Below are positions 10,549 to 22,254 of a stretch of DNA of 64,000 bases, piece by piece. Position 1 is the stretch's first letter. Each line of letters starts with the position of its first letter. Origin of the DNA: Scilla litardierei (lineage: Eukaryota > Streptophyta > Magnoliopsida > Asparagales > Asparagaceae); NCBI GenBank assembly GCA_030789695.1, contig CM061142.1, positions 359,203,486 through 359,267,485 on the forward strand. Reading direction: 5' to 3'. Made by a program: the position numbers and the translations under genes. Below the pieces are notes generated by a model. The model saw nothing but the letters and a program-made list of their open reading frames with translations. It was not told where the DNA came from and ran no database searches.

Positions 10549-11794
10549 GTCCTGAGATTCTTGATGATGGGTTCCCTGGGTTGGCTTTTCCCATCTGGTG
10601 TCTCCACGACGGGCATGTGTGCCTTTCCCTGTAGTTTCAGTCGGTTCCTCGGCTTTTTCGGAGATGGTGAATTGATCTGTTATATTGAACATCTCTGTGA
10701 GGTTGTTCATTGGGAACTGGTAGAGTGCCCTCTGCAAGTGTTTGTCCCACACCGCTTGAGTGAAAGCCGCGATGACAGTTAAATCCGACGTGTCCTCTAC
10801 TTCGAGCCTGTCGTCATTGAATCACTGGACGAAGGCTCGGATTGATTCCTTATCCTTTTGCTTGAACGTAAAGATGTGGAAGGACTTTCTGTTAGGATGT
10901 CGACCTGTGACGAATTGCTTGCAGAACAAATCGACCAATTCATCGAATGACCCAATACAGACGTCGAGTAATCTATCGTACCAGCCTTCTGCCCTCTTGA
11001 ATAGGGTAGCATGGAAAGCTCAGCAGTGGTACGACTCATCGACCCCATGAAGCAGCATCATGTTTAGATACTTGTAGATGTGCGACCACGGGTCGCCTCT
11101 GCTATCATATACTGGCAAGGCTGGGAGTTTGAACTTCGGAAGAGAAGGAGCGAAGGTGATGTTCTCCTTCAACGGGGTCTGTCGAAGTGCGGACTGGATA
11201 AGTAGGGATCGCCCATACCCGCCTTGCACGTATGTAGCTCCTAAGGATCGGTTTGGGATTTCCTCTATCCTCTCATATCCACCTGCAAGATTAAGAGGGT
11301 TGTTACCTGGGGCCCCCCGTATATTACCTAATCCAGGATGTTGCGGGTCGCTTCTTAATTGTTGGAGGGACCGGGTCCTCCCTGGAAACCGAAGGAACGA
11401 TTGTCATTCATCTCTTTGCCATATTGGTGAGATGTGGGGGTTGTATTATGTGGGGCGATCTCTTGTCGTTCCACTCTCGGATCTCTTGGATCCCTGAGTA
11501 GGACTGCGCCTCTAGTTGGTGTCAGAGTTGCATTTTGAGGCGGTAGTTGCTCATTTGTAAGTGGCAAATCTCCCATGTTTCGGCGTATTAGGGTCGCCAA
11601 AACGCCAAGACTCTTGTCGACATGCTCTTCAAATTGGTCGAATTTCTTTTGGGATACCATAGGTTCTTTGGTGGCCTTCCCAGGTCGCTTTGATGGGGAT
11701 GTAGAATCTGGGGCATCCTCTACCAGGACGTTATTCACCTTTTGTTTCTCACTTGGACTGGGTTCGGTCCGATGTTACTGGGTCCAACCGACAT
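10549..11794 (-). pseudogene. Tat-lineage gag pseudogene
   Basis: The minus strand encodes a retrotransposon gag domain in pieces: LPKFKLPALPVYDSRGDPWS (about 11170-11110), a capsid-like segment FCKQFVTGRHPNRKSFHIF and an AVWDKHLQRALYQFPMNN segment near 10752. An in-frame TGA interrupts it near 10820, and a frameshift lies near 11735. The probable start is the ATG at 11792-11794, about 40 bases downstream of the PBS. The left part, where pol should follow, is lost; the DNA jumps to the antisense ORF fragment. It is dead. Confidence 0.72.
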
Positions 11795-11830
11795 AGATTT
11801 TTGTTTGGGATGTCGAGCTGGTTAACTTTA

Positions 11831-11851
11831 TTCCCACAGACGGTGCCAAAC
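11831..11851 (-). other. Tat primer binding site
   Basis: The minus strand reads TTTGGCACCGTCTGTGGGAA directly after the LTR end AACA. This matches the TGGCRCCGTCTGTGGGAA-type PBS typical of Tat elements, usually assigned to tRNA-Arg. It fixes orientation and marks the LTR boundary at 11852. Confidence 0.8.
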
Positions 11852-12240
11852 TGTTAAGGCCAAAATGACCGAAACAATTGTGTTGCTAACGTATTAGATC
11901 TTGTACCTTGGAAGTTGGAAGCTTTCTGTATTTATAGGCCTCCTGTGTCTTTTCAGTGACATTCAGAGGATAACAGTCACCAATTATGGTGCCATAATCT
12001 CCCCCTTTATAGGAGTAATCATATCCCTCGTTCCCACTATTAATGAGCCCGCCTTCAATCCCATGTTCGATTGGTGGGAGTGCAATAAGCGACTGGTAGG
12101 TGGGTTTTGACTGAGTCAATATCAGGCTTCTCTTATGGGCTCTGTGGCCCTTAGTCACTCGTCGGTCGAGTCATCTCGGGTGCCGGCCAGATGGCTCAAT
12201 AGATAGAATAATATTTAATCATATTTTTATTGCTCTTCTA
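11852..12240 (-). repeat. 5' LTR of the C1 Tat fragment
   Basis: In plus view it starts TGTTAAGGCCAAAATGACC, abutting the PBS. On the minus strand a TATA box CCTATAAATAC lies near 11930-11942. The outer end is not resolved: by about 12250 the sequence is F-family gag. The TGTTAAGG start recurs at 14257, but the interiors differ, so the two belong to different Tat subfamilies. Confidence 0.6.
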
Positions 12241-12254
12241 CGTAGTATATATGG

Positions 12255-13440
12255 AGGACTTTGGAGATGACATATGTAAGTGAGCAATCTTTCGGTGATC
12301 ACATCACAAGTATTGTGGAGAGGCCACATAATAAGAAGAACCGAAATGGAAGGAAAGTTCTTTTAAATAAACATGATGCTTGCATGTCTAAGAATATTTT
12401 TGATGATTATAATAATGCAATCATTTGCCAACATTGCAGAAAATCTAGGCACACCAAAGCGGATTGTCCATTGTTGAAGAAAGAAAGAGTGATGGATAAG
12501 AATAAATTTTTGGTGGCTACGTGTGATGATGACATTGTGGATGAACCTCAATATAAGTTTGCTCAATTCTCCTTGTGTTTGATAGGGAATCTTGATGAGG
12601 AGGAAATTGAGGTACAAGAATATTCTATGCATGAGCTTAAGAATATTTGTGAGAATATGCAAGCTGAAATTGATTAGTTAGAATCCACTATTAAGTCTCT
12701 TAGAGAAATAAATTATAAATTACAACCGAAAAAATATTACATGTCTCTAGACGATGAAAAACTGAAAACTGAAAATAATACACTAAGGCTACACTTGCAA
12801 AGATTAAAAAGAAACCACCCACTGTCATGTTACCATAAAGTATAATATGTGCCCTGGGCTAGAGATAGAAAATAAAGTATGCAAAGAAAAAATGATCATG
12901 TTAGAGATTGAAGATAAAGAGCTTAAAGAAAAATTGATTGACATAGATTCTGAAAATAAAGAGCTTAAAGGAAAATTTATTGAGATATAAAAGAAGATTG
13001 AAAATTTGAAAAAGAATGAAGATGAAAATTAAAAGACTTTCATTAGTAAGTACATTTTGCTTCTAAACAAAAATCTTTATTTGAAATCCAAAGTTTCAGA
13101 CCTAGAGTTAACCATAAAGAAATTTGGAGTTGGAAAACAATCAGTCGACATAATTCTTGGAAGGATTTGGTTTGAAACATGTTGAAAAGCCTAAAAATAA
13201 AAGCGTTCGCATTGAGACTACGAAAGGTAGAAATATTCATGTGAAGTGCTTTACTTGTGGATGTGTTAGTCATACTTCTCATCATTGCTTATATAGAAAC
13301 AAAAATATAAAGTTTAAACCAATGTGGGTTCCTAAGAGTATGATGACTAACATCAGTGGATCTTGTATGTTTCCAAGGTCACACATAACATCTTTCTTGC
13401 AGGTAAGATGGCGGGAGAATGAACTATGGATTTGACGGCA
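12255..13440 (+). pseudogene. Decayed gag of the F (gag-only Copia) family
   Basis: It contains a zinc knuckle, CQHCRKSRHTKADC (CX2CX4HX4C, near 12438), acidic coiled-coil segments with several stops, then KCFTCGCVSHTSHHCLYRNK and WVPKSMMTNISG. The same C-terminal order is seen in the intact F gag (FTCGCVGHTSYHC, WVPKSLMTNVSG). After the gag the DNA continues into sequence related to F noncoding DNA (CCAAACGACATAGCGAAGGT versus the minus strand of F near 44990) and not into protease. So it is a fossil of the same pol-less type. Confidence 0.72.
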
Positions 13441-14256
13441 CATTTAATGAAGTTCCTTGGCCAAACGACATAGCGAAGGTATGATGTCTTCCTTGAGCTT
13501 ATTGTATACCTTTATAGGATATCTTTTGTGTTTTTCATTTTTTGTTTTTGGTGTGTTTCTTTTTGTGTCATTTTTGATAGAAAACTTTTGAAATAAAAAC
13601 AAAAAAATGAAATATTGAAAGAGAAACAAAAATTTGCAAAATTTGAAAATTAATTTTTTTAAAAGTGCAAAATTATAAAGATTTAGCTTATTGAATGTCT
13701 TTCTTTTTTATTACCAAAATTGCACTTTGAATGATTTCATATACTTGTAGAAATCTTGCATTATCGTCAGGACTATAACTGCATATTAGACTTTATATTT
13801 AATCATGACATGTTCGATTAATTGAATAAATTTATTTCTACATCTTCACCTTACCCTTTCACGGGATTAATTGTTATTGCTCATATGGAATTGTTATTAT
13901 GAAATATGGGAAAGTTGTTGCTGGTGGATGAATTAAAAAAATATCTAAAAACATATTCCTCTATGGGATATGATGTGTCATGCCTTGGATTAAAAATAAA
14001 GCTTATAAAAAATGTGTTGAAAAATAAAAATAATTCATATTCTAAAAAAGAAAAAAAATGAGCTTCGTATGAAAAATGGATATGGTCCATGGCAATGATA
14101 CGACCCATGGACATCCAAGTTATGCTTTAAGTTAAATCTTAAGAGTTAGTGTTATGTCTGTTATGCAATGCTACCCCTCATCTAATAATCCATATCGGCT
14201 ATGTATGTGTGTTGGCATCTTGAACCCATGTTTCACGAGGTGGGAAAAATGAATAC
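13441..14256 (+). other. AT-rich noncoding remnant of the fossil F-family element
   Basis: A/T-rich, with runs of T and AAAAATGAAA-like tracts and no credible frame. The first ~80 bases align with the post-gag noncoding region of F. The rest cannot be assigned; it ends where a Tat LTR begins. Confidence 0.45.
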
Positions 14257-15306
14257 TGTTAAGGTCAAAAATGGCCAAAACAATAATGATGCTTACGTGG
14301 ACCCTTTCTTGCTGAGGTAGAGCCTCATTAGTCTGTTGAATGAGACCCTAGGTTAGCAGAACCGGGGTCGTTGGTAGTTGGTAGTTGACTTGCGATGCTT
14401 ATTCAACCCTCGAATAGATCGAGCCTCAGTCGATTGATATTGAGAATCATCGACACGACCTTCCCGCTAGATCAGGCCATGATGATATACACCACAAGGA
14501 AGCATTAGGGGGGTCGGATCTATGTCCTGATCAAAATCCCCTCCGATGCTTAAGTTAGAACGGGACTTAAGAGAGGGAGGGTGCTTGGAGCTGCTGAGAT
14601 CGACCCACGGAGGCTCATCTCAGGTCTAGCATAGCATGCTCTTTTGAAGAAGAAATATAAGTTGGAGTATGTAATGTCAGGGTATCAGATCTCGTACCTC
14701 GGGGTTCGAAACCCTTTTTTAAATTGTCCTTTCGGTTATTTATAGATGTTGATCTGACGATTGCGAATACTCATCCCTCATTGATTAGGGTGGGATCTTC
14801 TGCAGGATTAATGATAACAGCCGCCTATTTACTCGGTCCCATTAACTCCTCCCTGAGTATCAACGGAAGTCCAACGGTCAAATGAGTCATTCCTTTGACT
14901 TAGCATTATTCAATCTTAATGACGGGTTTTAGGTTATAGTCTTTAACTGGGCCGTGTATCTCGACACCACTTCATTGGCTGTACCCATGCACCAATAATG
15001 GTCCCATCTTTCATGTCTCAGGAAACAATGATGATTGAGACCGCATAATGTGTATCCTCATTAAATGGGCACAGCCTTAGAAATGGTTGATTTGATTGGT
15101 GCCATCAAAAACCTTTTATTTCTAAATCAATCCTCATCGTTTCTTGAGGTTGGGTTCAGACACGTATCGCTCATCGGTCAACTATTTGTTGGGCTCCTCT
15201 GTTTAAAAGAAGGGGAGAGGAAGAAAGAAGATTTCTTGCTTCGCCTCCACTTTTTTTGAAAGCTCAACTCCTCCATTGCTTCCTTTGGAGTTTGCCTGAT
15301 CTTGAT
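14257..15306 (-). repeat. Tat LTR, likely the 3' LTR of C2
   Basis: In plus view it starts TGTTAAGGTCAAAAATGGCC, the same start as the LTR at 11852. On the minus strand a TATA-like CTATAAATAACC lies near 14738-14750. No PBS abuts the 14257 end, so it is not a 5' LTR in this orientation. For a minus-strand Tat element the order from the left is 3' LTR, antisense ORF, pol; that matches this LTR, the antisense ORF end at 35905 and integrase at 56818-57220. The right end is not resolved; B1 starts at 15312. Confidence 0.5.
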
Positions 15307-15311
15307 AAGGT

Positions 15312-17223
15312 TGTTGAGTATTGGACTTCTCCTTACTTGGTGTTAATGATGAGCAAACATAAATACTTGTGACTAATCCCTTATTTGCAGTTAATCCATT
15401 GCCTAAGCATATCATGAAGATCAATTAGCAATGAATGTCACTTAAAGATCATTGAAAGCAAGAAAAGTGGATTGGATGATCAAAGATGGTGATTGAATCT
15501 CCTAGAAGAGTTCAAGCTCATACTTTTGATAGAAGAGAGAGTTATACAAGATGTAATCTTCTTTTTCTCTTCTAATACGTAGCTTAGAAGTAGAACTATG
15601 TTGGAGCACACCCACATCTTTATTTCAGTCCTAGGAAATCATTGTATCACTTTTCCTTAGACTCCAATTCATATTTCTCGAGGATGTGCATGTTGTGATT
15701 TCAACAGGCGACTGCTGAACGATTTACAGTCGCCTTTCTAAAAACAATCGACTGTGATTTGTTCAACAGTGGCATGTTATGCACATACTTAATCTATTGA
15801 TTTTTGGGCCTTCTAAACTTTTACTCTTTAACGCGACTGCTGTACATTTTACAGGCGACTGTCCAAGAGACAATTGACTGTGATTTATTAATCAGTCAAC
15901 TGTCTATCTTCAGCCCAAAGATCATTTTTCTTTTCATCTGGCCAGTCGATTGATGTTGTATTTACAGTCGCCTGTCCAAGGCACAGTCAACTGTAAATGC
16001 TTAAACAGTCGCTTGTCCATGATTACTCTGTTCTCTGGAATATTTCAAGTTTTAGTGCCAGCCGACTAATGGTGTATTTATAGTCGCCTGTCCATCGAAT
16101 AGTCCATTGTCAATGCTTCAACAGTCATATGTCCTTAAACTTCTCTGTAGACTCTGCTCTCTGGAAAATGTCAGGGTTTGTGACAGTCGACTGATGTTGG
16201 TTTTACAATCGCCTGCCCATGGTACATGCGCCTGTGTATTCCTTATCAGTCGCCTGTCTTGTCTCCCCAAAATTTTCTGAGATTTTCCCAGCTTACCCAT
16301 ATTGCGGCCAGTCGCCTGTAAAAGGATTTACAGTTGCATGTTGGATTTACAGTCGACTGTCTTCTCTTCATCAGTCGAATGTCCACGTGGTAAGTTACTA
16401 TTTGAATTCTCACCTACCCTCTGACACAGTGCAGCAGTCGACTGTGTTTTGTTCAACAGTCGACAGTCGACTATGTAAATTTTATCCGTTAACTTTTCTC
16501 CATGGATTTCAAAGGGGGTTTTGGGGATTCATTTTGAGAGATTTGAGAAACCTATAAAGGCAGCCTCTACTGTTCCATTGAGAGGTTACTCAACCATTCA
16601 AAATTTCAATCTTCCTTGATCAAAGCTCTCAAATCCAAAAACCCTAGAATTCCTATATTTCAATCTCTTGCTCTCCAACCTAGAATCTAAGAGATATATT
16701 CTAGGCGATTGGTGGTGACAAGAGAAAGCTCTTTCCTCTCTTCCAAGAAGGACATCAACACACAACACACTTACTCCTTCAAGTTCTACTTCAAGGCCTA
16801 TGCGATTTTAAGTGTTGTCATTTCAATATTTCATAACTTTCATTATTAGGTTAACTCTCAGGTTGTGAGAGTGTTTTGCTTGCTCCCAAGTTGTAGGAGT
16901 CAAGGACATCGAGTGTACTTCGATTTTATTTGTAGGGTTGCTACAAGTAGGTTTAAAGGAAACCTCAAGTTAGGGTTCTAACTTGAGTATCCGGTGGTAT
17001 CCAGGTGGAATGGACGTAGGATTACCGGAAACAAGTCGGGAATTGACTTGGGTAATCTGAACCCTTGAAACATCCTTGTGTTTGAATTGTTTCATTTTAG
17101 GGTTTATTTTCATTCCGCATTAATTGTTGTTTAGGAATTTACTTTGGTGTAATTATCATTTTAAATTGTATAAACACTATTCAACCCCCCTTTAGTGTTT
17201 TCCTCATAGTCAGGGACATTACA
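15312..17223 (+). repeat. B1 5' LTR
   Basis: Runs from TGTTGAGTATTGG to GGGACATTACA, about 1912 bp. The CAGTCGACTG-type array (about 15705-16475) is more decayed than in other copies, with forms such as CAATTGACTG. A TATA box CCTATAAAGG sits near 16550. Confidence 0.87.
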
Positions 17224-17224
17224 A

Positions 17225-17544
17225 TTGGTATCAAAACGCTGGTTTATAGCTTTGGCATCCAATAACCACAACGTTACTCCACCAACTTCGTACAACAATC
17301 ACGACTGTGATGGAGCGTCCACCGTCTTCGAAGGACAATCAACGGTTCGTCCTCCGCATTCCAAAGGCAAGAATTTTGGCTATTGGAGAACCCTCCACAA
17401 GGAATACTTTGAACCCTCTGAAGAGGATTTTGACCAATGGACGCCCTCCGAGAAGTCCGCCGAAGTGAACAACGCCAAGGCAATGAACGCTCTTCATTGT
17501 GCGTTGGATTCAGATGAGTTCAATAAGATAAGCACTTGTAAGAG
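17225..17544 (+). pseudogene. B1 PBS and N-terminal gag fragment
   Basis: The PBS TTGGTATCAAAACGC (17225 on) is a mutated form of the iMet-type TGGTATCAGAGC. Gag follows, but its start codon reads TTG (TTTGGCATCC versus CTATGGCATCC in B2 at 38646). Residues match B2 gag: YNNHDCDGAS, FEGQSTVRPP, AEVNNAKAMNALHCALD. A segment covering WKCRMETFLRSASL of B2 is deleted. The frame stops at the E insertion point. Confidence 0.8.
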
Positions 17545-19133
17545 TGACGTGCGTTTATATTTCATATATTCGTGCACGTTTTCCTCTGTGTTTTTCCACT
17601 ATTTTCTGCCGTCTTGTATTCGTTTTCTCGTATTTTCTCGTTTTTTTTCAATTCTCTTTGTTTTTGTGTGTTTTCAGGAGTTTGCCGACATAGGGGGCAT
17701 AAAATGACGATATCATGAGTCCTCGGAGCAACGGGAGGAGTCACGCGTGATCCAGGGGGTCAAACAACGAAGATAGCATCTTTCAGCCCCTCACCCGACT
17801 AGTTGTTCACTTCCAACCGATCGGCTGTTGCACGTGTGCACCACCCGGACACAAGCTGGAGCGGTCAGAAAGTCAATCGGTCGGTTCAGAGACCGGTTCA
17901 CACATCACAACTCTCTGGAATTTGATGCTGAATACCAACCGATCGGGTGACCTTCACCCGATCGGTTCATGTGTAGCCAATTCTCCGAAGCCAAGACACG
18001 GAGAGCTCAACCGACCGGTTCACCCGACGGCGCGAAGATCCAACCGGTCAGCTTCAACCCTCAACCGACCGTGTCGTATGACCGGGTGAAGTCCTATGCT
18101 GAGCTGTCGAAGAATGAAGCAGATCACCCGATCGGTTGACTTTTCAACCGATCGGGTGATATCGTTTTCTATATATAGGACCCCTAGGTTTTCCAGAAAC
18201 AAGAGTTGTTATTTTTTACAGTTGTTTCTCTCTCTTGACGGCTGTAATTTTCTACTTATTTGTAAGTTTTTCGATCTTGATCAAACTTTAATATAGTATT
18301 ATTTGCATTGCTCTTACTGCTTTTCAATCGCTTGACCATGTTTTTAACGGTCGATTTTGATTTAGATCGCTTTTTAGTAAATATGTGTGAGTAGTTCCCA
18401 AATCTGGGATTTTGGTGGAAACCCCTTCGTGGGTTCTCCCCGATGCATCCATCGGACTAGGAAATCGATAGGGATTAGGAATCTACCGGTTACGCGGGGT
18501 GTTTTATTGTCATCGGCGGGAAAAAGACCGCCTTTGACCGTTGGGCCAAGGGGGAATAAACTTGGCGGTTGACTCCCTAGCCATAGCTCACGCCCTTAGT
18601 GTAGACGTCGAATCCTAGCATGCGGGAGCGGCATGATGAGATGTTGAGAGTTATCCTTGCGAGCTTAGTGCTCCCGGAGTCGGTTAGTGTTAATGGACAT
18701 GGGAATGCCCACTGACCGAACCCGGGAAGTCCGGCGTATCATCCTGGACACCAACCGGAATATCGGGCCCATGGGATGCTGGTACCACTCTTAGAGGCAA
18801 CGTCTCACCATTAGACCCTAATTCCGATCGCTATCCTACCCGTAGGCCATATCGGCGAGAATCGCACGATAGGGTGGAAACCGAAGTCCCGGGTTTTCCC
18901 TTTATATTGTTTATCCCTCGCATTCTATTTTCTGTGACAACCCATCATCCGATTCAGGCTAGCTCGCCCACGGGGTGAATCCGATCCTTCATGACACAAG
19001 CACAACCATGCCTCCCTGAGTTCGACCCCCAAGCCACACTACAACACCGTGCGCTTGCGGTTATAAATATTTAAATCTCACGCCCCCTATCATATATTGC
19101 ACACTTGCATGCACGCAAACACGGGGGACGTCA
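17545..19133 (+). repeat. E 5' LTR
   Basis: Starts TGACGTGCG and ends GGGGACGTCA, followed by AGCTTTA and the PBS. The conserved Athila block near the end (CCTGAGTTCGACCCCC ... CCGTGCGCTTGCGGT, about 19014-19062) is the reverse complement of the block in A. No second copy exists in the window to confirm the boundaries, so the end is placed from PBS spacing. Confidence 0.72.
17934..18177 (+). promoter_or_regulatory. E LTR palindrome array and TATA box
   Basis: Repeated motifs of the ACCGATCGGKTGA type. The last two form an exact inverted repeat with 17-base arms (18123-18139 and 18144-18160) and a 4-base loop. A TATA box, TATATATA, lies at 18170-18177, ten bases after the arm. The promoter role is inferred from the TATA box and its LTR position. 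Confidence 0.6.
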
Positions 19134-19140
19134 AGCTTTA

Positions 19141-19158
19141 TGGCGCCATTGTCGGGGA
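19141..19158 (+). other. E primer binding site
   Basis: TGGCGCCATTGTCGGGGA matches the tRNA-Asp-type PBS common to Athila elements (TGGCGCCGTTGCCGGGGA), with two differences. It lies seven bases after the LTR end. Confidence 0.85.
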
Positions 19159-19447
19159 GGCAACGTTCTTGTTATTTTAGGATTTCATGAACCCTTGAGT
19201 CTAGCTCACATCTCTATCTCGCGATAATTTTTGCATTCTTCTTTTTCCATTTCCATTTTATTTTCTTATTCTTATTTTTTTTATTTTTTTTCTGTTTCTT
19301 TCCCACTTTTCGCTTCACGGGTGTTTGTTGTTTTTAATGCGCAAGAGTTCAAGAAGTCTCGACGACTTGATTCCCGTCGATCCGGAGATAAACGCCACCC
19401 TAAGGTGTCTTGCCACGTAGAAGCGAAGAAGAGAAGAGCCTGAAACC

Positions 19448-20400
19448 ATGGGGGAGAACACCCCACCTCACAAGTCCCTGCTGGAGTACTCGATGCCATC
19501 CATCGAGTCCACCTCCGCCATCCGTCCTCCTGCTATTACGGCGTAAAGCTTCGAGCTTAAGCCGTCTTTGGTGACGTGGATCCAGCATGATCAATTCTCG
19601 GGGGCACCCATGGAGAGCCCCATCAAACATTTGGACTCCTTCTTGGAGAAATGTGACACCTTCTGGATAAATGGTGCCACAACTGAGGCGATCCGTCTGA
19701 AGCTATTACCCTTCTCTCTGCGAAATAAGGCCAAGCTATGGCTTAGGGGGAAGGACCCAAACATATTCAACACCTGGGAGAAGCTTTCAAATTCTTTTCT
19801 GACGAAGTTCTTTCCTCCAGGGAAGACCATGAAGCTGAGGAGTGAGATCTCCTCCTTCTCCCAGGCCAGCCACGAGTCTCTGCATGAAGCCTGGACCAGA
19901 TACAAGGAAATGGAGTGGAGATGTCCCCACCATGAGCTCCCCAAGTGGCAGATCATAAATCTGTTCTATAATGGGTTGAGGGACGATTTAAAATCCTCGA
20001 TGGATGCGACAGCTGGAGGGTCCTTCATGTCCCGAAGCGAAGAAGATGCTGGACAGATTCTGGAAAACATGGCATCGAACAATGAGCGGTGGTGCGACGA
20101 GCGTGCAACACCAAGATCTGGGGGAATCCACAGGGTCGAGGATGTTGACAAATTATCCAGCAAGTTTGACTTGCTGTCGACCCAGAACTCCGCACTGATG
20201 GTAGGAGCCGATGGTGCTGGTACACAACATAATGCGGCGGTGGAAGCCGACGTCTATGGAGAATTCGACGGTGGTGACATCTCACCACCGTTGGATCAAT
20301 CGAGCACACTGTTCTACAATCCTATAGGGAATGAGCCGTATCCACCACGGACTAGACTCTCAAAACAACCGAAATCATCATAACCTTAGCTACCGGGCAC
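19448..20400 (+). pseudogene. E gag pseudogene
   Basis: Starts at ATG 19448 (MGENTPPHKSLLEYS). A TAA at 19544-19546 breaks the frame within the conserved N-terminal segment, just before FELKPSLVTWIQ. The capsid domain follows: PIKHLDSFLEKCDTF, LRNKAKLWL, FLTKFFPPGKT, ETLHEAW-type motif SHESLHEAWTRYKE and IINLFYNGL. This order is typical of Athila gag. A frameshift near 20355 moves the frame to the Gln-rich linker. It forms one gag-PR unit with the next entry. Confidence 0.8.
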
Positions 20401-21896
20401 CGTATCAGCAGTCGCCGTCTCAGCTGCAGCAACAACATATATATCAGCCAGCTAGGCCTCAACAACAGTAGTTTCAGCAGCAGCAGCCTCCACAACAATA
20501 TCAGTAATATGCTCCAAGGAATCAGTAGCCCATTCAGCAGCAGCAGCAATTTGGCCAGCAGAGAGCCATCTCTCCGGTTGAGTCCCTTTTGACTCAATAT
20601 ATCACTAACCAGGAGAAGATAAATTTGAAGCTGGAAATGGGACACCAGGCTCTCACGGACCAGGTAACCCAGCTGGGGTTACAAGTGGCGAAACTTTCAA
20701 GGTCGCAGAATCTATTGCCGCCACAACCTGAAGTGAACCCGAGGGGAGCAAACCAAACTTTGGAACTCATGCACGAGCATGTGAATGTGTCCGCTATCGT
20801 GTTGAGGAGCGGAATGCAAATCCCCACAAGAGTGCCCCCAAAGGAACCAGAAGCACCATTGGTCGTAGTGTGACTAAGTGAAATAGCCAAGTACAACGGT
20901 GCTTCGTCGTCAAAGCCAACTACTCCGGAGAGAGTCCATGAAGAGGAGAAGAAAAAGGGTGAGGAAGGGAACCTCAGAGTATTCAAGCCCGTTGTGCCTT
21001 TTCCACAACGACTAGCCCAAGCCAAGATAGTTGAAAAGTATGGCAAATTCTTTGCCATGGTCAAGGATCTAAGCTTGCAAATCCCCTTCCTCGAAGCTAT
21101 CGAGACGATTCCCTCCTACGCCAAATTTCTAAAGGACTTAGTGACAAGATGGTCCAGAAAGGAGAAGGTCATATTGACGGCGGAATGCAGCGCTCTCATT
21201 CAGAGAGCAAATCCGCCTAACCTTAAAGACCCGGGGAGTTTCGCTATCCCTTGTACGATCGGGGAGGTAAAGATCCATCGTGCGCTCGTCGATCTTAGAG
21301 CGAGCGTCAGTTTGATGCCACAGTCGCTGTATAAGAGGATAGGGATGGGTGACTTGGAGCCTACCGGAATGACCCTACAGCTTGCAGACCGCTCAGTCAA
21401 ATACCCGGTGGGGGTTGTATATGACCTCCCTGTCAATGTTAGAGGGGTGCACGTGCCTTTGGACTTCGTTGTCATGGACATGCCTGAAGATGCACACACC
21501 CCCATCATCCTTGGATAGCCTTTCATGGCCACTGCCGGCGTATTAATCGATGTGAAGAATGAGAAACTTTCCCTTAACGTCGGCAACGAAAAAGTTGATT
21601 TTGACTTGGGGTTGTCAATGAAGCACCCCGATCCCCCGGATGATCCAAGATGCAACGTGCTGGAGTTAGAAACAGAGAGAGCTATGGAGGAAAGCTCCTG
21701 GGAAATTCTTTCAAGAAATCCCCCCGATAGCATGGGGGATTCAGAAGAATGGGACGGCCTGAAAAATGATGACGCTTCTGAGAAAGCGGATGTGGCACAC
21801 ACGATCCCTCCCGGATTTCAGAAAGCTCCTCCTACGAGGAGAAAAGGCAAAGAGCCCATGGGGCTCACCGGAGATGAGATCCGGATCCTAAAATGA
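20401..21896 (+). pseudogene. E gag C-terminus and protease, pseudogene
   Basis: A Gln-rich linker with several stops (20400-20570), a coiled-coil stretch (QALTDQVTQLGLQVAKLS), then a retroviral-type aspartic protease at about 21150-21550. The protease active-site region reads ALVDLRASVSLMP where Athila proteases have DLGAS, so the catalytic glycine is replaced by arginine. A TAG at 21516-21518 replaces the Gln of ILGQPFMATAG, and a TGA near 20872 splits the linker. After LSLNVGNEKVDFDL the frame ends at 21896 with no RT. It is inactive on several counts. Confidence 0.8.
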
Positions 21897-22250
21897 GTGG
21901 CGGTGGATGCCAATATTAGGGAGAAGCCCCCGGACCCCGTCAACAAAGGGAGAGTCGTTGAGCGAGTCTTCTTGTCGCCACCGACTACACCAAAAGCTAC
22001 CAGCTCAGAAGCTGAAGCGATGACAGACTTTGGGCATCACCCGTATCGCTCACGTTGAACATCATCTACGGGCATCGTGCTAACGACGTTAAACAAAAGC
22101 GCTTCATGGGAGGCAACCCATACTCTAAACATATGTTTCCAATTTTTAGGACTATTTTTAACTTTATTTTATCTATTTTAATAAATAAATCCAGCCGCAA
22201 GAACTTCCGTTGAGGGACTTAGGCCATTTGTGGACTTTTGCAGAAAACAA
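21897..22250 (+). other. E pol deletion scar and post-pol motif
   Basis: RT, RNase H and integrase should occupy several kilobases here but are absent. At about 22070-22110 is GTGCTAACGACGTTAAACAA followed by GCGCTTCATGGGAGGCAACC, the conserved block that follows integrase in Athila elements. The deletion therefore lies between about 21900 and 22050. No gene is present. Confidence 0.7.
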
Positions 22251-22254
22251 GACC

